A DNA stretch of 64,000 nucleotides, from the NCBI RefSeq assembly GCF_000319385.1, contig NC_019566.1, positions 1,417,192 through 1,481,191 on the forward strand, written 5' to 3'. Below, piece by piece: positions 49,736 through 58,038 of the stretch (positions are counted from its first letter, which is position 1; every line of letters begins with the position of its first letter). The DNA comes from Candidatus Endolissoclinum faulkneri L2. Its GTDB lineage: Bacteria; Pseudomonadota; Alphaproteobacteria; Thalassobaculales; Thalassobaculaceae. Position numbers and translations under genes: made by a program. The notes below the pieces were generated by a model. The model saw nothing but the letters and a program-made list of their open reading frames with translations. It was not told where the DNA came from and did no database searches.

Positions 49736-51070
49736 TTATTTTCCGATACAAAATTCTTCAAAAATTTGGTCAAGTATATTTTCTACATCAACCACTCCTA
49801 GTATCCGCTCAAGAGAGCATGTAGATAATCGCAAATCTTCAGCTACAACCTCTAAAGGTTCACTCCCATCAAATGCCTCTAGCACTCTTTGCAATCCGTC
49901 ACATGCGACTCGTACTCCATTAATATGTCTTGCCCGTGTAAGAGTAATCGATCCAGTTCGTTCCATACAATCAGCAATTATAGTACTAAGCATTTGAATA
50001 AATACTTTAGTGCCAGCGCCTGTCTTAATAGATATGCCAATCCAAGGTGCAGGGGGAGGGATGTCATCAATTAAATCAATCTTAGTAGCAAGTGCTAGCG
50101 TAGTCTGTTGCGACAAATAATGATTAACAGCGGTCCGTCCCATCTCACCCTCGCTTGCATCAGAAAGAATCAAAGTAATATCAGCATTCTCAAGGCGAGC
50201 TAAAGTTCTCCGCACTCCTTCTGCCTCAATTACATCAGTTGCTTCTCGTAAGCCAGCAGTATCAGCTAGTGTAACAGCATACCCGTCAATATCTAAATAA
50301 ACCTCTAAAATATCTCGAGTAGTACCAGGTATTGAACTAACAATTGCAACATCCCGTTTAGCTAACCAGTTGAGAAGAGATGATTTGCCTGCATTAGGAG
50401 CCCCAACTATTGCAATCTGTACTCCCTCACGTATTCTCTCAGCGTGACTAGCGTCTTCTAAAGCTAGATTCATCTCAGCTCGTAAAGAGATGAGATTATT
50501 TTTGATCTCTTGTTGAATAGTGTCAGGCAAGCCATCATCCGGAAAGTCAATAAATGCTTCAATTTTAGCCATAGCGGAAAGAAGTTTATCTCGCCAACTT
50601 TTTAAGGCTAATTCTAGATTACCAGTTGCTTGCGCAATCGCCTGACGTCTTTGTTTATCAGTTTCCGCATCGATAAGATCTAAAATTCCTTCAGCACTCG
50701 TTAAATCAATTCGATCGTTAAGAAAAGCTCGACGAGTAAATTCTCCCGGATAAGCAATACGTAGTCCAGGCATTGACGACAAATAGTTACACACTGCGCT
50801 CAAAACAGCAGAACCACCATGTAAGTGGAGCTCCACTAGATCCTCGCCAGTAGCACTTATAGGTTTTGGAAAAGCGACAACCATTGCTTTATCTAAAACT
50901 TCCCCATTCTGTGAATCATGCAACAATCTTAACGAAAGCTGACGCGGAGGAAGGACATCGCCAGTTAAATCAATTAGCACATCCATAGACTTTGGACCAG
51001 AAATTCGAACAATCGATAAAGCAGACCGCCCAAGTGCTGTAGCAGGAGCGAATATTGTATCTTGCCTCAC
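49736..51070 (-). CDS. mnmE: tRNA modification GTPase MnmE
   Basis: 444 aa. K+-activated GTPase partner of MnmG. The N-terminal folate-binding domain (TIFAPATALGRSALSIVRISG) is followed by a central helical domain carrying the G domain (GAPNAGKSSLLN, SSIPGTTRD, LADTAGLREATD, ATKID) and the invariant C-terminus FCIGK with the catalytic Cys. First of a mnmE-mnmG-rsmG run. Unlike many alphaproteobacteria, rho is not immediately upstream; it lies about 10 kb away on the same strand. Confidence 0.96.
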   Translation of the reverse strand: MRQDTIFAPATALGRSALSIVRISGPKSMDVLIDLTGDVLPPRQLSLRLLHDSQNGEVLDKAMVVAFPKPISATGEDLVELHLHGGSAVLSAVCNYLSSMPGLRIAYPGEFTRRAFLNDRIDLTSAEGILDLIDAETDKQRRQAIAQATGNLELALKSWRDKLLSAMAKIEAFIDFPDDGLPDTIQQEIKNNLISLRAEMNLALEDASHAERIREGVQIAIVGAPNAGKSSLLNWLAKRDVAIVSSIPGTTRDILEVYLDIDGYAVTLADTAGLREATDVIEAEGVRRTLARLENADITLILSDASEGEMGRTAVNHYLSQQTTLALATKIDLIDDIPPPAPWIGISIKTGAGTKVFIQMLSTIIADCMERTGSITLTRARHINGVRVACDGLQRVLEAFDGSEPLEVVAEDLRLSTCSLERILGVVDVENILDQIFEEFCIGK

Positions 51071-52105
51071 TACGCAACCTTACTAGTATACACTATGTAA
51101 TCAATATTTTCTTAGTTAATCTTTGGTGAAAAATTAATTTTTATAATACCATTTTGTACTAATTATCAGCAAAGAGGATAATCAAACTTTTCTTGTGCGC
51201 TACATAACCCTGATCCAGTCAAATATTAATATGCTAATTCATATATAATGATCGATAACAATAACTAAATTACCTAATTTATCAATACTATACAAAAATA
51301 AACTTATTAATTTTTCGGCAAGAGTAAATTTAATAGCCATACTATGGCAAAAAATATTAACATATTCAAATGCCGCACTTGCTGCCTTGAATCGATTACA
51401 ATGAGTATTGTTACATTAAACTAATTTCCATACCATAAAGTGATTTCGATTAATAATCTAATCTCATGTATTAGATGTAATAGCGTAATTTACTTCATCA
51501 AAAACAAGTAATCATACTTATAATCTATAGATGTAATTTTTACAGCATTTTTTTTATAAACAAGATAGCAGCATTTCGCTATATTTAAGAATAAGCTTAT
51601 TTTTACGCTTATTATAATTAGCAAAACCATAGTAAAAATTTATGCATAGTCTGGAGCTTACACTACTTTTCTTTGCTCGCAAAGAAAAGTTAAACTTTAG
51701 CATGCAACAATAACCTAATTGATATGTAATTGTAGCTAGATTAACCTTTTTAGATATAAATTTTATCGCTTAATGAATAACAACATATATAAAATCAATT
51801 AAATAGCTAAACAACCGGCTATGACAAACCATTAAACTATTTACAGTTTTTCTTTTAATAATAACACTTTCAGGCTCAATCATAAACTAAGTTTAATATG
51901 AAAATTAATTACCTTTATTCCACAACGTAAAAATTTTTTATACTTTTATCACCAATCAAATTAAAACTACAATACTAGTAAGCGTTCTACGATAAGATCA
52001 ATTGATAAAAATAAATATTTCTTTTCACGATCTTCATGTATATAAAGCAACTTCTATTTAACGAATTAAAATAAATGTCAGTTTACCTAATATATAAATA
52101 CACCC
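51071..52105. other. 1.0 kb AT-rich spacer with one strong hairpin
   Basis: No supported gene between mltA (3' end) and mnmE (5' end). It contains a hairpin at 51665-51690 (ACTTTTCTTTGC / GCAAAGAAAAGT) and should contain the mnmE promoter near its right... that is, near 51071-51200. Confidence 0.6.
51665..51690. repeat. 12-bp near-perfect-turn hairpin
   Basis: Arms ACTTTTCTTTGC (51665-51676) and GCAAAGAAAAGT (51679-51690) are exact reverse complements with only two bases between, giving effectively a CTCG tetraloop on 11 pairs. It lies 416 bases downstream of the mltA stop on the minus strand. A terminator role is possible but not supported by a clear U-run. Confidence 0.65.
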
Positions 52106-53314
52106 CTAGTGCATAGAATTTGGGTTAACGTTAATCGGAAGCAAAAGCCAAATACGACCTTTAGCTTTCATAGGGCCAGCCATTTCTCCAGCACTTTCTC
52201 CAGATCCCCAAAAAAAATCACCACGGATCGGGCCATGAATTGCACCTCCGGTATCTTGAGCAACCATTAACCTCCTAATCCTGCTGTTATAATAATCATA
52301 ATCGATATCCACCCAAATTGGTACTCCCAGGGCATGCTTAGTGGGATCTACAGCCAAAGAACGTCCAGCAGTTAATACCACTCCTTGAGCTCCGATAGGC
52401 CCTTCTCCACTGATCTCACGAAAAAAAATATAAGAAGCATTAAGATTCATTATAGAATGCATTTGTTTTGGATGATTCTTTAACCATGTACGAATTTTTT
52501 GCATCGATATCCCATCATGCTCAACGTATCCTTCCTTGATCAAATACTGTCCAATTGGAAAATAAGCATGTCCATTTTGCCCGTCGTAACCAACGCGAGT
52601 ATGACTACCGTCCGGTAAAATTATAAGACCAGAACCTTGAATATGTAAAAAAAATGCATCTATAGGATCAGATAAATAAAAAATCGCCTTGACTTTATTT
52701 TTTAAAGATCCACCCTCAATCTCGGCACGACTGTCATAAGGTTTTATCTGGAATTCTTCAGATCGTCCAGCAATGGACTCTCTTTTCATATTTTTACGAA
52801 AATTACCGAAATTTACCATAATCAAATTATCTGGACGAGAATACAGCGGTACAGTATAGTTGACATCATATTTACGTGCACCGCGAACTGTCGGCTCATA
52901 ATAACCAGTAAAAAGATCATCGCTGGAAATTTCATCTGAGGCACGCCAAACAGCAAAATATTCTTCAAACACCGCTCGAAATGTTGCAGCAGAACTATTA
53001 GTTTTAAAGTTATGCTTCAATGCCATACAAGCTTTACGCCAATCTCCAACTGTACCAAAACGCGGCACTGCAGAACTTATATACTTATCGTCATTCTTCC
53101 TCAATATACAAGAACAAGAACTCAACATAGCTGGCACAGCCGCATCAACGTTATCCTCTAACCATCCGGGAAGGTTAGCAAAGCTATACCTGGATAAAAA
53201 TAAAGTTTTTCCTTTTTCTGCTGTAGAAAAATTATTTACTGAACATGCAGTTAAATTACTCAACAACAATAATACAGCGATTAGCGCTAAATCTCGCTTA
53301 TTCTTCAGGAACAC
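52106..53314 (-). CDS. mltA: membrane-bound lytic murein transglycosylase A
   Basis: 402 aa from the GTG at 53314, chosen because it leaves a short basic N-terminus (MFLKNKRD), a hydrophobic signal and lipobox LTAC; an ATG at 53359 would give 417 aa. Outer-membrane lipoprotein that cleaves peptidoglycan glycan strands. The MltA domain is seen in TGYYEPTVRGAR, LYSRPDNL, FFLHIQGSGLIILPDGS, and the 3D domain ends in VAQDTGGAIHGPIRGDFFWG with the catalytic Asp. It overlaps the upstream Tim44-like gene by 17 bases. Its presence shows that cell-wall turnover is kept. Confidence 0.94.
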   Translation of the reverse strand: MFLKNKRDLALIAVLLLLSNLTACSVNNFSTAEKGKTLFLSRYSFANLPGWLEDNVDAAVPAMLSSCSCILRKNDDKYISSAVPRFGTVGDWRKACMALKHNFKTNSSAATFRAVFEEYFAVWRASDEISSDDLFTGYYEPTVRGARKYDVNYTVPLYSRPDNLIMVNFGNFRKNMKRESIAGRSEEFQIKPYDSRAEIEGGSLKNKVKAIFYLSDPIDAFFLHIQGSGLIILPDGSHTRVGYDGQNGHAYFPIGQYLIKEGYVEHDGISMQKIRTWLKNHPKQMHSIMNLNASYIFFREISGEGPIGAQGVVLTAGRSLAVDPTKHALGVPIWVDIDYDYYNSRIRRLMVAQDTGGAIHGPIRGDFFWGSGESAGEMAGPMKAKGRIWLLLPINVNPNSMH

Positions 53315-53972
53315 AGGCTGCGATAAGCTCCCAATTGGGATCATTGGAACGAACATCACGCTTAAAAGTCCAAATATCGATTAGCGTATCAATGCTATCT
53401 TGATCACTTGCAAGTTCTTTATTGGAATCATTTATATTTGCTATTGCGTGTTCAGTCACAAACTTTAAAGTTATTATGGCTTCGTAACCAATCAGCTCCG
53501 CACCAGTAATATCAATAGAACGAAAAGTTACAATAGAAGTTTTTTGAATCTCTTGAGCTTCTTCACGTTCTTCTATCGCCTGCATAAAACTGCTATAAAG
53601 AGGAACTGAAACGAGAGATTTTAGAGTATCTACATCGCCTGCCTCATAAGCTTGAACAATCACTTCAAAGGCAACGCGAGCGCCGGTGAGAAATTTTTTC
53701 TCATCAAACTTATTATCAGCTTGTTTAATACAATCCAAGCTAACCTTTGATGAAGCAATTTCATTAATGTCAGGATATTCCTTGATCACGCGATCAGAAA
53801 GTGAAATTGTATTACCACTATCAGTTTCTTGTGTGGATGTCGATATAAAATGATCCGGTCGCTTCTTCTCGTTACCAGTTCGTCGACCTAATACACTACG
53901 CAGCTTCAAGATCAAAAAGCCAGCAATCATAGCATAAATAATAATCTCAAAAAGTGGAAAATTAGATCCCAT
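53298..53972 (-). CDS. Tim44/TimA-like domain membrane-anchored protein
   Basis: 224 aa from ATG 53972 (AAGGA 11 bases upstream). One N-terminal membrane segment (~4-24, LFEIIIYAMIAGFLIL), a charged linker, then a Tim44-like domain (FLTGARVAFEVIVQAYEAGD, LKSLVSVPLYSSFMQAI, ITGAELIGYEAIITLKFVTE, WTFKRDVRSNDPNWELIAAC). Related to the mitochondrial import motor subunit Tim44; in alphaproteobacteria this TimA-like protein is usually next to mltA, as here. Its bacterial role is unclear, perhaps at the membrane in protein handling. The neighbour secB often found upstream is not present. Confidence 0.9.
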   Translation of the reverse strand: MGSNFPLFEIIIYAMIAGFLILKLRSVLGRRTGNEKKRPDHFISTSTQETDSGNTISLSDRVIKEYPDINEIASSKVSLDCIKQADNKFDEKKFLTGARVAFEVIVQAYEAGDVDTLKSLVSVPLYSSFMQAIEEREEAQEIQKTSIVTFRSIDITGAELIGYEAIITLKFVTEHAIANINDSNKELASDQDSIDTLIDIWTFKRDVRSNDPNWELIAACVPEE

Positions 53973-55421
53973 AAATGTTATGTCCTTAGGATAAAACAAG
54001 GATTATCCACCCGCTTAATATGCACACTCAATAACAGTACAATCCCCCGCCATTTCCATACATTTATAAACTTATCAAAATAAAACATATTGCATCGTTG
54101 TGACAAGAGATGATAGTTAATTCTAACAGCCATAAAATAGATAGGATATTAATCTGAAAGGGCAAGAATGAGTTTAATCATTCTGCTTATTATACTAGTA
54201 TTAGGATAATTAAACTTTGACTGTATCATAAAATTTAAAATTAAATTAATTTGATAATAAAGATAGAGTAATCATCAAATTTAAAGTATTCCACAGTACA
54301 ATGGATTTTTCATTAAAAAAGAATGAAATAATATAATAAAATCTATAGAGTAAATCGTTTTTATTTTGTTACATGTTAAATAACTACTTACTTAATATAC
54401 TGCTAATTATGTATAAATTTGTAGACATATCATCTTGGTTCTTCGCTGTTTTTATCATTGTTCAAGTGCAAAAAAAGAATAGCACAACTTAATCCAAACA
54501 GATCTAGATCATAAAACCTGATTTAAATAAAGCTCTAAGTACTAGTAGTACCGTCTTGTCTTAATTCAAGTGATTATTTATTTAGTAATTCCTATTATCA
54601 TCAGATAAAGTAATTTGTGATATTTAGATAATCTCGATCATAAAAATTTATGTAACCACTGCAGATGAAATCATGCTAGCAATTACAATAGTTAATTTTC
54701 TATTTTTCTAGACTTATAGCTAAGTCGGATTGTATTGTAAAAACAATACATTTATCATAAGTAAAAAAATTTTTAACCTATTAATAAATTAATATAAATT
54801 ATTTAAATATGATTAAAATAAAAATCATATATCCAATAGTTATTTATACCATAGCAAAACTCGATTAGTACAATTGATATTAAAAGAGTACACCACAGAA
54901 ACTAAAATTGAATTATTACATACTTCATTAGTAATCATACTTTAATTACAAAATTATAGTATTTACAAAAATTAATTTCAAATTGTTAATAATTAAATAT
55001 TGCGATAAATTTACTTTTGTAAAAGATAGATACATTAATCTAATCTACAAAATTTAATTTTAACTTAAAGTAACACTTAGTAACAAATTATATTTGTAAT
55101 AATCAATTAACTAAATGCAAGCTATTAATATATTGTAAAGTTTATTTTTATGTACTACAACACGGCACAAAGGCTATCCTAATTTTTTTTAGAAAAGCCT
55201 TTGTGTAAAAAAGCAATTAAATAAAAAATTAAAAATAACCTAACCTTTATTTAAATTATACCATTGTTACACCGCAAGTGTATGACAAAAATGACTAAAT
55301 TCACCGTTAACTGCTTTCTTATTAGCAAAACACTGCATCTCTTTAGATAAAGATTATTAATATATTTAATCACAATTTAGGAAGATATTTTTACTTGTAA
55401 TAAATTTACCTAACTAAATTA
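53973..55421. other. 1.4 kb AT-rich spacer, no supported gene
   Basis: Lies upstream of the Tim44-like gene and downstream of the cytochrome c gene. It includes a 10-bp hairpin at 55166-55205 (CACAAAGGCT / AGCCTTTGTG, 20-base loop), 217 bases beyond the cytochrome c stop. In other alphaproteobacteria secB is often here; nothing recognisable remains. Confidence 0.6.
55166..55205. repeat. 10-bp hairpin downstream of cytochrome c gene
   Basis: Perfect arms CACAAAGGCT (55166-55175) and AGCCTTTGTG (55196-55205), unusually GC-containing for this spacer. May mark the end of the cytochrome c transcript, though no U-run follows on the minus strand. Confidence 0.45.
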
Positions 55422-55811
55422 TCATTTAACTACTTGCTGCAAGTAAGATATTACATCCTGCCGATCTTTGATATTTTTCAAACCAACAAAAGGCATTTTA
55501 TTACCCGGTAATGCTTTTTTAGGATTTTCCAAATATATATTTAAGTTGTTTGCGTCCCAGATAATTCCATAATTTTTCATTGCTTCTGAATAACGTTTAT
55601 AGCCCTCAGCAGTACCCGCACGTCGTCCTATAACTCCATAAAGAGAAGGACCCTGACGGTGTTGACCTTGCTGCACTGTATGACATGCTTGACATTTACG
55701 AAAAACATTTTTACCAGCAACCGGATCTCCATCTTGGGCGAATGCTAAGGAAGGAAAAATTAGCATACATCCTATAATAGGGAGGCGGATAAGTAGATTA
55801 ATTGTAATCAT
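55422..55811 (-). CDS. class I cytochrome c (c2-type)
   Basis: 129 aa with a signal peptide (~1-25, ending around SLAFA) and a mature domain of about 100 residues. Heme attachment motif CQACH (~39-43), conserved GPSLYGVIGRRAG, YKRYSEAMK, and the axial Met in KMPFVG. It is a periplasmic electron carrier, probably between the bc1 complex and a terminal oxidase, so aerobic respiration is implied. Monocistronic; a strong 29-bp inverted repeat lies 79 bases upstream of its start. Confidence 0.93.
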   Translation of the reverse strand: MITINLLIRLPIIGCMLIFPSLAFAQDGDPVAGKNVFRKCQACHTVQQGQHRQGPSLYGVIGRRAGTAEGYKRYSEAMKNYGIIWDANNLNIYLENPKKALPGNKMPFVGLKNIKDRQDVISYLQQVVK

Positions 55812-55889
55812 AAAAACTCCGCTACTAAAATAAAATTCCTATGGGTTAATGATAAAATAAATCTATTTTAAGATTAGTCTGTGTTTGTT

Positions 55890-55969
55890 ATGCAATTTTC
55901 TAATCTGAATTATTTATATCACTAGTTTGGTATATAATGCTATAAATAATTCAGATTAGAAAATTGCAT
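55890..55969. repeat. 29-bp perfect inverted repeat
   Basis: Left arm 55890-55918 and right arm 55941-55969 are exact reverse complements (ATGCAATTTTCTAATCTGAA...), separated by 22 bases. It is the longest perfect inverted repeat noticed in the window. It lies between divergent genes, so it could be a regulatory dyad, a bidirectional transcription-affecting hairpin, or a mobile-element relic. Confidence 0.88.
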
Positions 55970-56191
55970 TCGTCATCATAATTAATTATGAGCAAAATAA
56001 TAATCTATGAATATCACAATTAAATCAATCTATTATCACGGAAATTAATTAACATGCTAATCAATAATCCTCTTCTAAACTAGAATTATAATTATTTTTT
56101 TAAAAAAAAATTGTGATCTATGAGATGGATTATAAAAAATAAGCTAAAATTAAGCAGATTTTTAATCTTCGACCATTAATAAATTTGAGAT

Positions 56192-56221
56192 TAAGTCTTA
56201 ATATATGCATATTAAGACTTA
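56192..56221. repeat. 13-bp inverted repeat just before tRNA-Gly
   Basis: Arms TAAGTCTTAATAT (56192-56204) and ATATTAAGACTTA (56209-56221) with a 4-base loop (ATGC), ending 15 bases before the tRNA. It overlaps the place where the tRNA promoter should be. Confidence 0.7.
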
Positions 56222-56236
56222 TACCAGCGTAGTAAT

Positions 56237-56310
<74 letters not shown>

Positions 56311-56570
56311 ATACTAATAAATTATCCTCTATAATCTAATTAATAGATTACATTTAGATATATTATAGTCTTTTTTATTTAAAAATTAATCTACAATCAA
56401 ACTAGAACAGTAATGCTCTACTTGGGAAAATCAATTTTAATTGCTAGACGATTTTAATTAATGCTCGCAGGATAAAGTATTATTTACAATTTATTATGCT
56501 GACTGCAGCATAAAGATAGACTCATACCTACCATAAATAAAATTTATTTTTCGTAATAGGAAAGGCTTAG

Positions 56571-57758
56571 ATGAGTAATTACCGTACACTGGATAATATT
56601 ACAGTCAAGGGTAAGCGCGTATTACTACGACTTGACCTAAATATTCCAATGAATAATGGCATAGTAAAAGATACTAATAGACTTAAACGGTCTGCTCCTA
56701 CTGTCATAGAACTATCCAATAAAGGTGCTAAAATAATAATTATTTCCCATTATGGTAGACCTAAAAAAAAGCCAGATGCCAAGTTATCAATGCAGCCAAT
56801 TGTTGAACCGCTAGCAAAAGCTAGTGGGCGCAAGATTAACTTTGTGCACAATTGCATCGGTGCAGTTGCTGAAAATGCAGTTGCTAATTTATTAGAAGGG
56901 GAAATAGTGCTACTAGAGAACCTACGCTTCCACAATGGTGAGCAAACAAACGACATTAACTTTGCATCAAGTCTCGCTAAGCTTGCGGATATCTACGTAA
57001 ACGATGCTTTCTCCGCCTCTCATCGTGCTCACGCTTCTATAAAAGGAGTCGCGGACATTCTGCCTGCATTTGCTGGACGTTTGATGGAAGCAGAATTAAA
57101 TGCCCTAAACTACACTTTACAAGGTCCAGTGATAGCTGTCATTGGTGGCGATAAAGTCAGTACAAAACTGAACATACTAATTAATCTTGTTTCTCAGGTT
57201 GAAGTACTCGCTATTGGCGGCTGTATGGCTAACACTTTTTTATTTGCTAACGGAGTAGGTATTGGTAAATCACTAGTTGAGCCAAATTTTATAGATACAG
57301 TGTATGACATACAGGCCAAAGCTAAAGAAGCAAACTGTGATATATTGCTTTCAATTGACGCAATAGTGGCGGATGCTTTAGTCGCAGATGTAAAAACTAA
57401 GACTGTAGATATTCTTAAAGTTCCCTCGAACAAAATGATTCTTGACATAGGCCCTAAAACACTAGAGCTTATTACGAAGCGAATAGAAGCATGCAAAACG
57501 TTAGTATGGAACGGTCCTTTAGGAGCGTTTGAAATGAAGCCATTTGATAAAAATACAATCGCTTTAGCTAAGACAGTCGCTGATATGACTGATCGCGGAC
57601 AAATCATATCTATCGCTGGCGGTGGAAATACTATGGCTGCCTTAGCTGAGGCAGGGGTAATCGATCGCTTTTCATATGTCTCTACAGCAGGTGGAGCTTT
57701 CTTAGAGCAACTCGAAGGTAAGGATCTACCGGGCATAACTGCTCTAAAAATAAATTAG
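56571..57758 (+). CDS. pgk: phosphoglycerate kinase
   Basis: 395 aa, full length, complete two-domain enzyme interconverting 1,3-bisphosphoglycerate + ADP and 3-phosphoglycerate + ATP. Motifs: RLDLNIPM, SHYGRPK, LENLRFHNGEQ, NDAFSASHRAHAS, GGDKVSTK, WNGPLGAFE, AGGGNTMAAL and STAGGAFLEQLEGKDLPG. A ribosome site AGGAAAGG lies just before the ATG. It is not beside other glycolytic genes. A 20-bp inverted repeat follows in the convergent gap to polA. Confidence 0.97.
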   Translation: MSNYRTLDNITVKGKRVLLRLDLNIPMNNGIVKDTNRLKRSAPTVIELSNKGAKIIIISHYGRPKKKPDAKLSMQPIVEPLAKASGRKINFVHNCIGAVAENAVANLLEGEIVLLENLRFHNGEQTNDINFASSLAKLADIYVNDAFSASHRAHASIKGVADILPAFAGRLMEAELNALNYTLQGPVIAVIGGDKVSTKLNILINLVSQVEVLAIGGCMANTFLFANGVGIGKSLVEPNFIDTVYDIQAKAKEANCDILLSIDAIVADALVADVKTKTVDILKVPSNKMILDIGPKTLELITKRIEACKTLVWNGPLGAFEMKPFDKNTIALAKTVADMTDRGQIISIAGGGNTMAALAEAGVIDRFSYVSTAGGAFLEQLEGKDLPGITALKIN

Positions 57759-57834
57759 CATTACATCACACAATGTAACGCTATAATAAACAAGAAATAA
57801 ATTTGTATCTTGTAATTCAACAAACCATTAAAAG

Positions 57835-57875
57835 AGTTTATTATCGATTATTTATTAAATAATCGATAATAAACT
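57835..57875. terminator. 20-bp inverted repeat between convergent pgk and polA
   Basis: Perfect arms 57835-57854 (AGTTTATTATCGATTATTTA) and 57856-57875 around a single base. Its place between two convergent genes fits a bidirectional transcription stop, though U-runs are weak. Confidence 0.5.
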
Positions 57876-58038
57876 AACAAGAATACTATATTGCTTTTAA
57901 TAGAGCGCTAGATATTATATATATGCAATATATTTACCTTAAGTGTATTTTTGGATAATTATCTTATTTAAGATATTAAAATAATAAATTACTTTTTACT
58001 AAAAATAAATAAATTAATAATTGATATTAATTATTCAC

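Larger units (their letters stand above)
55812..56236. other. spacer between cytochrome c and tRNA-Gly with two strong inverted repeats
   Basis: Divergent promoter region of 0.4 kb. It holds the 29-bp inverted repeat at 55890-55969 and the 13-bp one at 56192-56221. No gene is seen. Confidence 0.6.
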
